DNA of 37,159 bases from Acidimicrobiia bacterium (GTDB taxonomy: Bacteria; Actinomycetota; Acidimicrobiia; Spongiisociales; UBA11373). A program made the translations under genes and the position numbers. Shown piece by piece: positions 1 through 8,794 of the stretch; the stretch's first letter is position 1, and each line of letters begins with the position of its first letter. The stretch spans positions 1 through 37,159 of the forward strand of contig JAFGCH010000094.1 in the NCBI GenBank assembly GCA_016932695.1, in the 5' to 3' direction. The notes under the pieces were generated by a model, which saw nothing but the letters and a program-made list of their open reading frames with translations, did no database searches and was not told the DNA's origin.

Positions 1-50
1 CAAGCCGGGAGAGGGGGCATCACGCGACCAACCCCTCATACACTCCCCCC

Positions 51-902
51 ATGGGACGCATCTCTAGAACCATGCAGCTGGCCCGGGCCTCCTGGGAAGT
101 GCTCAAAGCCGACAAGGAACTGATCGCCCTGCCGGTGATCTCGCTCCTCTCCACCCTGGTGGTGGCCGCCTCGTTCCTCGTCCCCATGGCGTGGGTGGGG
201 CGCTCGGAGACCGACCAGAACCCGGCGTGGGTGATCCTCCCGCTGGCGTTCGCCGCCTACCTGGTGCTGGCCTACATCACCATCTTCTTCAACGCCGCCC
301 TGATCCACGCCGCCAACGAGCGGCTGGAAGGAGGGGACCCCACCGTGGGCAGTGCCCTGCGCGGGGCGGCCTCCCGGGCGGGCCGGCTGTTCCCCTGGGC
401 CCTGCTCTCGGCCACCGTCTCCGCCCTGCTGCGCGCCGTGGAGGAGCGCGCCGGCGTCGTGGGCAAGGTGATCTCCGGCATCGCCGGCATGGCCTGGTCG
501 TTGGTGACCTTCCTGGTGCTCCCCATCCTGGTGATGGAAGACCTACGGGTGGGGGACGCCCTGAAGCGCTCGGCAAACCTCTTCAAAGGCACCTGGGGCG
601 AGAACATCGCCGCCCGGGCGGGCTTCGGCCTGCTCGGCTTCGTCGCCGTCTTGCCGGGGATCGCCGCCATCGCCGGGGCCTTCGCCCTGGGATCCTCCAC
701 CGACACCGTCACCGGCGCCATGAACGTCGCCGTCAATCCCCTGCTGCTCACCGTCGGCGTGATCTGGATCCTGGCGGTGGCCATGGTGCTGGCGGCCCTG
801 AGCGGCATCTTCCAGACCGCCCTGTACCGCTACGCCGCCGGCAAGCCCTCCCAGGGAGCCTTCTCCTCGGACACCCTCCAGGGGGCCTTTGGGGCGAAGT
901 AG
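51..902 (+). CDS. DUF6159-like multi-pass membrane protein
   Basis: Long ORF with several hydrophobic segments; N-terminus MGRISRTMQLARASWEVLKADKELIALPVIS resembles the DUF6159 family. Confidence 0.75.
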   Translation: MGRISRTMQLARASWEVLKADKELIALPVISLLSTLVVAASFLVPMAWVGRSETDQNPAWVILPLAFAAYLVLAYITIFFNAALIHAANERLEGGDPTVGSALRGAASRAGRLFPWALLSATVSALLRAVEERAGVVGKVISGIAGMAWSLVTFLVLPILVMEDLRVGDALKRSANLFKGTWGENIAARAGFGLLGFVAVLPGIAAIAGAFALGSSTDTVTGAMNVAVNPLLLTVGVIWILAVAMVLAALSGIFQTALYRYAAGKPSQGAFSSDTLQGAFGAK

Positions 903-906
903 ACCG

Positions 907-939
907 ACTCCCCCTCCCGGCTTCGCCGGGAGGGGGAGT
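907..939. terminator. Hairpin in convergent intergenic region
   Basis: CTCCCCCTCCCGGC-TTC-GCCGGGAGGGGGAG, 14-bp perfect stem (908-921/925-938), extendable by an A-T pair. Confidence 0.6.
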
Positions 940-992
940 TGGGGGAGGGCAAGAGCGTGACTGAGGTCTTCTTGCAGTCTGCCCTCACCCCG

Positions 993-1023
993 CCCTCTCC
1001 CGCCCGAAGCGGCCGGGAGAGGG
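993..1023. repeat. Second related hairpin
   Basis: CCCTCTCCCG (993-1002) / CGGGAGAGGG (1014-1023), 10-bp stem, 11-nt loop. Confidence 0.5.
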
Positions 1024-1053
1024 AGTGAACCCCCAGCCCACCCCCCAACGAAC

Positions 1054-1084
1054 TGAGGGGCGGCCCCTGGGGGGCCGCCCCTCA
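1054..1084 (-). terminator. Strong hairpin downstream of the substrate-binding protein gene
   Basis: TGAGGGGCGGCCCC (1054-1067)/GGGGCCGCCCCTCA (1071-1084), 14-bp stem, 3-nt loop, just after the stop of the minus-strand CDS. Confidence 0.65.
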
Positions 1085-1107
1085 CGCTAGGTAGTCCGAA
1101 CGGCTGC

Positions 1108-2571
1108 TTACCCGCCCAAGATGGCGCACGGCGCGTCGAAGGGGTGCGCCGCCGCCGTGGGGCCGACGAACATCGGGGCCGCGATGGCCAGGCCGTCGGA
1201 GGCCGCCGGGTCGATCCGGTGCACCACCGAGGCCCGCTCCATCACTTCGGCCGGAGTGCCCACGAAGGTCTTGACGGGCGACATGCCCTCGTAGTCCACC
1301 GCGGTCAGCGACTGGGCCGCCGCCAGGATGCCGGCGCGGGTCAGGTCGCCGTTGGCGATGGCCTGCTCCAGGGCTGCCTTGATGTTGTACTGCATGTCCC
1401 AGCCGGCGATGTAGCCCAGGTTCTTGTAGGCCGCATCGCGCCCGGCGGCTTCGAAGGCCGCCCGCATGGCCGCATGGCCCGGGGTGTCGGTATCCCAGCC
1501 GCCCGCCGGTGAGGTGTGGAAGAACACCCCCGCCTCGAAGAGCGGCCCCGCCGCGGTGCCCAGCAGGGCCGGGTTCCACGACGGGCCGACGCCCACGTAC
1601 AGAGCGGTCTGATGCCCGGCGCCGTACACGCCGCCGATCAGGGTGGCCAGCTCCTGCGGGCCGGTGACCACGAAGATCACATCCGGCTTGGTGCCGGCCA
1701 TAGCGATCACCGCGTCGTCGAGGGTGCCGCCGGCCGACATCGGGATCTGCAGTTGCTCGGCGAGCGGATCGCCGAGGCCGTAGGCCGCCGCGGCCAACTT
1801 GACACCGGCGGCATAGTCCTCGCCGTAGTCGCCGGGGAACTTGACGATGCCGTAGGTGAAGCCCTCCTTACCGAACTGCTGCGCCATCAGGCCGACCATG
1901 AAGTCGAAGCCGTTCATGGCCTCGGCGCAGTAGCTCGCCCCGGTCTCCATGATCAGGCCGCCGTCGATGTCGGTGAAGCTCCAACCGGAGTACCAGGTCG
2001 ACACCGAGGCAATCGTGTTGTCCGCGACGTACAGGGGCAGCGCCGCCAGGGTCTGCAGCGTGCCCAGGGTCTCCGCCAGGGCCGCCACACTCCCCCGGAT
2101 CTGCTCGTATCCGGCCACGTGCTGCTCCGCCACATAGCCGGCGTCGATGGTGTAGTCCTCCGGGACCACCACATCGAACTTCTTGCCGTCATCGGAGCCG
2201 ATGCCGCCCTCGGCGTTCACCCGGTTCCAGAAGTCGATGTGGCCGGCCGCCAGCGGCCCGCCGAACCCGGCGAAGGGGCCGGAGAAGTCCGAGATGTTGC
2301 CCAGGTAGATGCACCCGTTCTCCGGGTTGGCCGAACCGGGGCACGGCTCCATGGTGACGCCCACATCGAAGAGGATCTCCTCGGGCGCCTCGGTGGTGGT
2401 CGTGGGGGCGGCCGTCGTCGTAGGGGCGGCCGTCGTCGTAGGAGCGGCCGTCGTCGTAGGAGCGGCCGTCGTGGTGGTGGTCTCGGCGTCGTCGTCGCCG
2501 CAAGCCGCGGCTACCAACGAGAGGACCGCCAGCACGGCGAGCGCCGCAAACCAGGGTCGCCGTCTGATCAT
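1108..2571 (-). CDS. LIV-type ABC transporter substrate-binding lipoprotein
   Basis: Signal peptide/lipobox ...LAVLSLVAAACGDDD followed by TTTAAP linker and a type I periplasmic-binding fold (YLGNISDFSGPFAGFGGPLAAGHIDFWNRVNAEGGI). Start set at MIRRRPW rather than the ORF-track M. Confidence 0.85.
   Translation of the reverse strand: MIRRRPWFAALAVLAVLSLVAAACGDDDAETTTTTAAPTTTAAPTTTAAPTTTAAPTTTTEAPEEILFDVGVTMEPCPGSANPENGCIYLGNISDFSGPFAGFGGPLAAGHIDFWNRVNAEGGIGSDDGKKFDVVVPEDYTIDAGYVAEQHVAGYEQIRGSVAALAETLGTLQTLAALPLYVADNTIASVSTWYSGWSFTDIDGGLIMETGASYCAEAMNGFDFMVGLMAQQFGKEGFTYGIVKFPGDYGEDYAAGVKLAAAAYGLGDPLAEQLQIPMSAGGTLDDAVIAMAGTKPDVIFVVTGPQELATLIGGVYGAGHQTALYVGVGPSWNPALLGTAAGPLFEAGVFFHTSPAGGWDTDTPGHAAMRAAFEAAGRDAAYKNLGYIAGWDMQYNIKAALEQAIANGDLTRAGILAAAQSLTAVDYEGMSPVKTFVGTPAEVMERASVVHRIDPAASDGLAIAAPMFVGPTAAAHPFDAPCAILGG
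2408..2479. repeat. About four 18-bp tandem repeats encoding the TTTAAP linker
   Basis: Repeating unit GCGGCCGTCGTCGTAGGG with minor variants. Confidence 0.75.
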
Positions 2572-2656
2572 GTCTCGTTTCCTCCCTCTTCCCTCTCCTC
2601 TGTGTCTCACTTAGTGAGAGAGCCCCGCTGGGCCCCCTCGCCAATCTATCCGATCG

Positions 2657-2674
2657 GCCCGGCTCCTGCCGGGC
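2657..2674 (-). terminator. Small hairpin between livM and the binding-protein gene
   Basis: GCCCGGC-TCCT-GCCGGGC immediately after the livM stop. Confidence 0.35.
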
Positions 2675-3859
2675 TCAGTAGCTGAAAGGCCAGCCCTTCC
2701 AGTAGTTCCGTACCCGGATCCAGATCCCGTAGAGCCCCATAGGCTCGAGGATGAGGAAGCCCACGATGAACAGGCCGAACAGGATCTGCTCGAACTGGAA
2801 GGTGTTGATCATCCCCGCCGGGTCCTTGGAGATGATGTGGGAGAGGCCGGGCAGGCCCGCCAGCCCCTCCACCACCTTGGGGAGGAAGGTGATGAAGAAG
2901 GCCCCCATGATCGACCCGGAGACCGTGGCCACCCCCCCGATGAGGATCATGGCGATGTATTTGATCGACAGCAGGAAGTTGAACCCCTCGGCGGTCAGCC
3001 GCCCCACCACCGCCCAGAACAGGGCCCCGGCGATGCCGGCATAGAACGAGGAAATAGTGAAGGCGATCAGCTTGTAGCGGCCCAGAGGGATGCCCATCAT
3101 CTCGGCGGCGATGTCGCGGTCCCGGATGGCGGCCAGGGCCCGGCCCACCCGGGAACGAAATAGGTTCTTGGCCGCCAGGCCCATGACGAGCAGCAAGATC
3201 AGGCCCAGGAAGAACAGCTTCTGCTGCTTGCTCATCCAGATACCGAAGACCTCGCCGTCCTGGTCGAAGCGGAACCCGAACAGCCGGTACTCGGCGGTGG
3301 GCCGCCCGTTGCCCGCCCCTCCGGTGAGCGTCCTGGCCTCGCGGAAGATGTGCTCCCCGAGGAACACCAGGCCCAGGGTCACGAACGCCAAGTACAGGCC
3401 GCGCAGCCGGGTGGCCACCGGGGCCACGATCAGCCCGGCCAGGGCGGCGATGATGCCCGCCAGCGGCAGCCAGATGATCATGTCGAGGCCGTAGCCCCGC
3501 AGCACCACTTCGGTGACCTGCTGGCCGGTGACGGGATCCATCGCCTGGCGGGTCTGTTCCACCCCGCCGAGGATGGCGGCGGTGTATGCCCCCAGGCCCA
3601 GGAAGAAGGCGTGGCCTAGGGACACCTGGCCGGCCATCCCGGTGACGATGTTCAGGCCCAGCGCCCCGATCGAGGCGAACATGGCGTAGGCCAGCAGCAC
3701 CATGATGTCCGACGAGATGCGGATGGGCCCGATGGCCCCGCCGGCGCCCAGGAAGACGGCGGCCGCCAGCAGTAGACCGAACCAGATGCGCTGGGTGACG
3801 CTCTTGAAGATGCCGGCGTCGGCGCGGTAGTCGGTGACCAGGCCGGGGCGCAGCCTCAT
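2675..3859 (-). CDS. livM: LIV-type ABC transporter permease (LivM-like)
   Basis: Multi-TM protein with GALGLNIVTGMAGQVSLGHAFFLGLGAYTAA; start ATG at 3859 overlaps the livH stop (ATGA). The longer ORF-track N-terminus is out of frame with livH. Confidence 0.88.
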   Translation of the reverse strand: MRLRPGLVTDYRADAGIFKSVTQRIWFGLLLAAAVFLGAGGAIGPIRISSDIMVLLAYAMFASIGALGLNIVTGMAGQVSLGHAFFLGLGAYTAAILGGVEQTRQAMDPVTGQQVTEVVLRGYGLDMIIWLPLAGIIAALAGLIVAPVATRLRGLYLAFVTLGLVFLGEHIFREARTLTGGAGNGRPTAEYRLFGFRFDQDGEVFGIWMSKQQKLFFLGLILLLVMGLAAKNLFRSRVGRALAAIRDRDIAAEMMGIPLGRYKLIAFTISSFYAGIAGALFWAVVGRLTAEGFNFLLSIKYIAMILIGGVATVSGSIMGAFFITFLPKVVEGLAGLPGLSHIISKDPAGMINTFQFEQILFGLFIVGFLILEPMGLYGIWIRVRNYWKGWPFSY

Positions 3860-4749
3860 ACCCGCTCCACCTCCCTGGTGCCGAACAGGCCGTAGGGCCG
3901 CACCAGCAGCACCACGAACATCACCAGGTAGGGCACGACCTGGGAGAAGTTCTGCCCGATGTAGGGGGTCAGGTGCATCTGATAGGTGCCGGTGAGCGCC
4001 TCGGCGATGCCCACCATGAGCGCCGCCACCAGGGTGCCCCCGATGGAGTCCAGGCCCCCGATGACCACCACCGGCAAGGCCTTGAGGGCCAGGGTGTAGC
4101 TGGCCGGCCCCAGCGAGCCCAGGTCGGGGTTGATGAACAGGCTGGCCAGAGTGGCCAGCACCGAGGCCAGGGCCCAGGAAATGGCGAACACCGCCGCCAC
4201 CGAGACCCCCTGGATGAGGGCCACCTCCTGGTCGAAAGCCGCGGCCCGCATCGCCAAGCCCATGCGCGAGAAGCGGAAGAAAGCAAGCAGAGCCAGGAGC
4301 ACCACCACCGACACCACGATGGCCGCCACCCGGCGATGGCCGATGATGAGGCGGCCCACGTTGAAGGTGCTCAGCCCCCAAGGGTCCCCGGTGGAGCGCG
4401 GGCTCACGTCGTAGAAGTTGCCGGCGATGATCCGTATGGCCAGGTCCAGCCCGATGGTCATGATGGCTACGGCGAAGACCGGCTTGCCCACCATGGGGCG
4501 AAGGAACACCCGCTCGATGAACAGGCCGCTGATCACGGCGATGGCGATGGCGATGAGCACCGCGACGTAGAAGTTGAGGTGCACCAGGGTAGCGAAGTAG
4601 ACCACCCACCACCCGCCGAAGAGCATCAGGGCCGGCTGGGCGAAGCTGAGCACCTGCATCGACTTGTAGATGATCACGAAGCCCATGCCCAGCAGGGAGT
4701 AGACCGCCGCCAGGGCGATCCCGTTGATGAGGGCTTGGAGGAAGCTCAT
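3856..4749 (-). CDS. livH: LIV-type ABC transporter permease (LivH-like)
   Basis: MSFLQALINGIALAAVYSLLGMGFVIIYKSMQVLSFAQPALMLFGGW, typical LivH. Confidence 0.9.
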   Translation of the reverse strand: MSFLQALINGIALAAVYSLLGMGFVIIYKSMQVLSFAQPALMLFGGWWVVYFATLVHLNFYVAVLIAIAIAVISGLFIERVFLRPMVGKPVFAVAIMTIGLDLAIRIIAGNFYDVSPRSTGDPWGLSTFNVGRLIIGHRRVAAIVVSVVVLLALLAFFRFSRMGLAMRAAAFDQEVALIQGVSVAAVFAISWALASVLATLASLFINPDLGSLGPASYTLALKALPVVVIGGLDSIGGTLVAALMVGIAEALTGTYQMHLTPYIGQNFSQVVPYLVMFVVLLVRPYGLFGTREVERV

Positions 4750-6611
4750 CGGTACATCGCCTCGATCAGGTGGCCGAAGCGCTTCTCGATCTCGGAGCGC
4801 TTCACCTTCTGGGTGGCAGTGAGCTCGCCGGTCTCGTGGTCGAGCTCCTTGGGCAACAAAGTGAACCTCTTGATCTGCTCCACCGAGGCGAACTTGGCGT
4901 TGGTCTCATCCACCACCTTCTGGATCAGCTTGATGACTTCGGGTTTCTCCGACAGGTCGCGGTAAGTGGTGTGACCGATCTTGTGGCGCTGGGCCCACTC
5001 GCTGACCACATCGAATTCGATGCCGATCAGCGCGGTGAGGTACTTGCGCCGGTCCCCGATGACGATCGCCTCCTTGACGAAGGGCGAGGTCTTCAGGCTG
5101 TTCTCGATCTCCGAGGGGGAGATGTTCTTGCCGCCCGAAGTGATGATGATGTCCTTGATGCGGTCGACGATGCGGATGTGGGTGCCGTCCACCCACTCGC
5201 CCACATCGCCGGTGTGCAGCCAGCCCTCGGCGTCCAGGGTGCGGGCGGTAGCCTCGGGCATCTCCCAGTAGCCGACGAAGGATCCGGGGTGCCGGGTGAG
5301 GATCTCCCCGGTCTGCTCGTCGATCTTCACCTCGATCTGGCGGTAGGGCTCCCCCACCGTTCCCAGGCGCACCCGGCGGGGGCGGTTGGTGGTGGCAATG
5401 GCAGCGTTCTCCGTCATGCCGTACGCCTCATAGATGGGGACCCCGAGCGACATGAAGTACTCCAGGATCTCCGGGGCAATGGGCGCCGCCGCCGATACCC
5501 CGAACCGGCAGCGCCGCAGGCCGACCCGCTCCTTGAGCGCCCGGTACAGGAGCAGGTTGCCCAGCCAGTAGGCAACCGCGCTCAGCGGGGTATGCCGGCC
5601 GCCGGTGCGGACCAGAGTGCGGCCCAGCCAGCGCGCCACCCGCAACCACACCGCAGCGTTGACCTTCTTGAGCCGGGAGGCCGAGGCCAGCTTCACCTGG
5701 ATGCCGGCGTGGATGCGCTCCCAGATGCGAGGCACCCCCTGGAACACCGTCGGCTGGATGTCCCGGATGTCGGTCATCAGGGTCTCCAGGGACTCCCCGA
5801 AGTTGACCACGGCACCCGTCCACAGCGGCAGCCACACCGCGATGGCCTTCTCGTACACGTGGCACAGCGGCAGATAGGAGAGCACGAAGTCGTCGGGCCC
5901 CGGCGGCGGGTTGATGAGGCCCTCGCCGCTGGCCAGGATGCCCCCGGCGAAGTCGCAGTTGCCCACGGTGAGCATCGAGCCCTTGGGCGGGCCGGTGGTG
6001 CCGGAGGTGTAGATGAGATAGGCCAGGTCGTCGGTCTGGGCGGCGGCCATGCGTTCCTCCACCGCCCCGGGGTAAGCCCGCCGGTGAGCCCGGCCCTCCT
6101 CCATGAAGTCGTCCCACGAGACCAGGCGGGGATCCTGGTAGCGGTCGATCCCCCGCTGCTCGACGTAGACGATGCGCTCGAGCGCGGGGAGTTCCTCGGC
6201 GGGGATATCGAGCACCTTGTCGGCCTGCTCCTGATCCTCCACTACCAGCAGACGCGACCCGGAGTTCTGCAGCAGGTAGCGCACCTCGGTGGTGGGATTG
6301 GTGGGATACAGGCCCATGCACACCGCCCGCACCGAGATGGTGCCCACGTCGGTGAACAGCCACTCGGGGCGGTTCTCCGAATGGATGGCGACGCGGTCGC
6401 GGGGCCGGATCCCCAGAGCCAGCAGGGCGTGACCGAAGGTCTCCACCTGGTCCCAGTACTCCGCCCAGGAGATCTCCCGCCAGATGCCCCGGTTCTTCAC
6501 CCGGAGGGCGGCGTCCGTGGGGCGCTCGCGGGCCACCTGGCGCAAGCGGCTGGCGGCGGTGACGGCGGGGGTGGTGGCGGGGGGGGCGGGGGCGTCGGCC
6601 AGGGTGGTCAC
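4746..6611 (-). CDS. AMP-dependent long-chain acyl-CoA synthetase/ligase
   Basis: AMP-binding motifs YIYTSGTTGPPKGSML-type (LIYTSGTTGPPKGSML), YGMTENAAIAT, GWLHTGDVGE, DRIKDIIITSGGKNISP. Confidence 0.93.
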   Translation of the reverse strand: MTTLADAPAPPATTPAVTAASRLRQVARERPTDAALRVKNRGIWREISWAEYWDQVETFGHALLALGIRPRDRVAIHSENRPEWLFTDVGTISVRAVCMGLYPTNPTTEVRYLLQNSGSRLLVVEDQEQADKVLDIPAEELPALERIVYVEQRGIDRYQDPRLVSWDDFMEEGRAHRRAYPGAVEERMAAAQTDDLAYLIYTSGTTGPPKGSMLTVGNCDFAGGILASGEGLINPPPGPDDFVLSYLPLCHVYEKAIAVWLPLWTGAVVNFGESLETLMTDIRDIQPTVFQGVPRIWERIHAGIQVKLASASRLKKVNAAVWLRVARWLGRTLVRTGGRHTPLSAVAYWLGNLLLYRALKERVGLRRCRFGVSAAAPIAPEILEYFMSLGVPIYEAYGMTENAAIATTNRPRRVRLGTVGEPYRQIEVKIDEQTGEILTRHPGSFVGYWEMPEATARTLDAEGWLHTGDVGEWVDGTHIRIVDRIKDIIITSGGKNISPSEIENSLKTSPFVKEAIVIGDRRKYLTALIGIEFDVVSEWAQRHKIGHTTYRDLSEKPEVIKLIQKVVDETNAKFASVEQIKRFTLLPKELDHETGELTATQKVKRSEIEKRFGHLIEAMYR

Positions 6612-7453
6612 TCGGCACCTCCTCCGGCGGGGGCCGTGCCGTGCTCCTCGCCCAGGTAGGCGCGGATCACGTCGGGGTTGTTCTGTATCTCGGCGGGAGT
6701 GCCCACGGCGATGGGCCGGCCGAAATCGACGGCGAGCACGGTGTCGGCCAGGTCCATGACCATGCGCATCTCGTGTTCCACCAGGATGATCCCGATGCCC
6801 AGTTCCCAGCGGATGTCGTTGATGAAACGCGCCATGTCCTCGGTCTCTTCGAGGTTCATGCCCGCTACCGGCTCGTCGAGCATCAGCAGGCGCGGCGCCA
6901 TGGCCAGGGCCCGGCCCAGCTCCACCCGCTTCTGCAGGCCGTAGGGGAGCATGGCCACATAGGACTTGCGCACCGGCTGCAGCCCGAGGAACTCCACCAG
7001 GCCCTCCACCACTTCGCGGTTGCGGGCCTCTTCGCGGCTGGCCCGGCCGGCGCGCACCAGGGCGGCCAGGGTGCCGTACTTCAGGTGCTGGTGACGGCCC
7101 AGCATCAGGTTGTCCAGCACCGTCATCTGGGGGAACAGCTCGATGTTCTGGAAGGTGCGGGCGATCCCCAGGTCGGCGATGCGGTCGGGGCGCATGCCCA
7201 GGAGCTCCCGGCCCTCGTAGCGCACGGATCCCCGCTGAGGGTGATAGAAGCCGGACACGCAGTTGAAGATCGAGGTCTTCCCGGCCCCGTTGGGGCCGAT
7301 GATGGCGAACAACTCGTTGGTGTGGACCTTGAAGGAGATCCCGTCCACCGCCTTGACCCCGGCGAAGGACAGGTGGATGTCATCGACTTCGAGGATCACG
7401 TTCCCCGGCTCGCCGCCGTGGGGCAGGACTTCGTGCAGCCGACGTGCCCTCAC
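6608..7453 (-). CDS. livG: LIV-type ABC transporter ATP-binding protein (LivG-like)
   Basis: Walker A GPNGAGKTSIFN, Walker B LLMLDEPVAGMN; GTG start at 7453 overlapping livF stop (GTGA). The 561-aa ORF-track product is an N-terminal over-extension. Confidence 0.88.
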   Translation of the reverse strand: MRARRLHEVLPHGGEPGNVILEVDDIHLSFAGVKAVDGISFKVHTNELFAIIGPNGAGKTSIFNCVSGFYHPQRGSVRYEGRELLGMRPDRIADLGIARTFQNIELFPQMTVLDNLMLGRHQHLKYGTLAALVRAGRASREEARNREVVEGLVEFLGLQPVRKSYVAMLPYGLQKRVELGRALAMAPRLLMLDEPVAGMNLEETEDMARFINDIRWELGIGIILVEHEMRMVMDLADTVLAVDFGRPIAVGTPAEIQNNPDVIRAYLGEEHGTAPAGGGAE

Positions 7454-8238
7454 GACAGCCACCTCTTCTTGCGGCGGTACTGCTTGACGTTGGCAAAGGA
7501 ACGGATCTCGTCGCCGCCCGAGTGCAGGCCGAGATAGAACTCGCGCACGTCCTCGTCCTTCAACAGTTCGGCCGACGGCTTGTCCATGACCATCTTCCCG
7601 GTCTCGAGGATGTAGCCGTGGGAGGAGATGGTCAGGGCCATGCCGGCGTTCTGCTCCACCAGGAGCACCCCGGTGCCCTGGCGGTTGATCTCCACGATGA
7701 TGTCGCGGATCTCCTGGACCAGCATGGGGGCCAGGCCCAGGCTGGGCTCGTCCAGCAGCAGGTAGCGCGGCGCCGACATCAGGGCCCGGCCGATGGCCAG
7801 CATCTGCTGCTGGCCGCCGGAGAGGTACCCGGCGATGAACTTGGGCCGCTGCTTGAGGTCGGGGAACAAGCCGTAGACCCGGTCCATGTTCTCGTTGAGC
7901 TTGCGGCGGTTGGTGTGGGCCCCGAGCCGGAGGTTCTCTTCCACCGTCAGCTCGGCCAGCACTCGCCGTCCCTCCAGGGCCTGGCTGACTCCGAGCTTCA
8001 CGATCTTGGAGGCGGAGAGATGGTCGATGCGCTGGCCGTCGAGGGTGATCTCCCCCTTGGTGATCTCCCCGTTCTGCACGTCGAGGATGCCGCTGATGGC
8101 CCGCAGGGTGGTGGTCTTGCCCGCCCCGTTGGCGCCGAGCAAGGCGACGATGGTGCCGTCGGGGACCTGGAGGGAGATGCCCCGCAGGACCAGGATCACA
8201 TCGTGGTACACCACCTCGACGTTCTTCAGAGCGAGCAC
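7450..8238 (-). CDS. livF: LIV-type ABC transporter ATP-binding protein (LivF-like)
   Basis: GANGAGKTTTLRAISG, LSGGQQQMLAIGRALM, LLLDEPSLGLAPMLV. Confidence 0.9.
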   Translation of the reverse strand: MLALKNVEVVYHDVILVLRGISLQVPDGTIVALLGANGAGKTTTLRAISGILDVQNGEITKGEITLDGQRIDHLSASKIVKLGVSQALEGRRVLAELTVEENLRLGAHTNRRKLNENMDRVYGLFPDLKQRPKFIAGYLSGGQQQMLAIGRALMSAPRYLLLDEPSLGLAPMLVQEIRDIIVEINRQGTGVLLVEQNAGMALTISSHGYILETGKMVMDKPSAELLKDEDVREFYLGLHSGGDEIRSFANVKQYRRKKRWLS

Positions 8239-8285
8239 CGCACCCGGCCCTCCCCGGCCATGTCCTCGATCCCGGCCGCCGCCAG

Positions 8286-8302
8286 GCTAACAACTGCTAA
8301 CA
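8286..8302. promoter_or_regulatory. Direct repeat upstream of livF operon (candidate operator)
   Basis: GCTAACA-ACT-GCTAACA, two 7-bp repeats with 10-bp periodicity. Confidence 0.35.
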
Positions 8303-8326
8303 CAGCCTGTCGAGCAGTCCCGGGGG

Positions 8327-8782
8327 TCAATCGCCGCCCTCGGCGCCGACCCATTCCGCCCCTCCGGCCCAGTGCTCCTTCTTCCAGATCGGAGCCCGTT
8401 CCTTGAGCTGGTCGATGAGGTAGCGGGCCGCTTCCAGCCCGTCAGCGCGGTGGGCGCTCGACACCGCGATGCCCACCGACGGCTCCCCCACCTCCAGCCG
8501 GCCGACCCGGTGCTCCACCGCCACCGACAGCAGGTCCCAGCGCTCCCGGGCCTCGGCCACGATGGCGGCGATCTTCTCCTCGGCCACCCGGGGGTACGCC
8601 TCGTACTCCAGGTGGGTGACGCCCGGGCGGCCCGCCGAGTGGTCGCGCACCGTGCCCAGGAACAACGAGATCGCTCCCGCCCCCGGCGCGGCCACCCGAG
8701 TGATCAGGGCGACGGCTTCAATAGGCTCGGGGGATACCCTCACCCAAGTGATCTCGGGGGCGGGTTGGCGGGGCCCTTCCAT
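8327..8782 (-). CDS. moaE: Molybdopterin synthase catalytic subunit MoaE
   Basis: GAISLFLGTVRDHSAGRPGVTHLEYEAYPRVAEEKI, VEHRVGRLEVGEPSVGIAVSSAHRADGLEA, PIWKKE. Confidence 0.92.
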   Translation of the reverse strand: MEGPRQPAPEITWVRVSPEPIEAVALITRVAAPGAGAISLFLGTVRDHSAGRPGVTHLEYEAYPRVAEEKIAAIVAEARERWDLLSVAVEHRVGRLEVGEPSVGIAVSSAHRADGLEAARYLIDQLKERAPIWKKEHWAGGAEWVGAEGGD

Positions 8783-8787
8783 AGAAT
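8782..8787 (+). promoter_or_regulatory. Candidate -10 box (TAGAAT) of leaderless htrA-like transcript
   Basis: TAGAAT lies 7 nt upstream of the ATG at 8795; no clear -35. Confidence 0.4.
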
Positions 8788-8794
8788 CGTCCTC

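Noticed and set aside
1516-2685. 389-aa plus-strand ORF
   Set aside because: Antisense to the LIV substrate-binding protein gene.
3860-4612. N-terminal half of ORF 2675-4612 as a fused protein
   Set aside because: Out-of-frame overlap with livH; livM starts at the ATG at 3859.
4770-6659. 629-aa plus-strand ORF
   Set aside because: Antisense to a clear acyl-CoA synthetase; low-complexity composition typical of GC-rich shadow ORFs.
7454-8293. N-terminal half of ORF 6608-8293 as an extended ATPase
   Set aside because: Shadow frame over livF; livG has a GTG start overlapping the livF stop.
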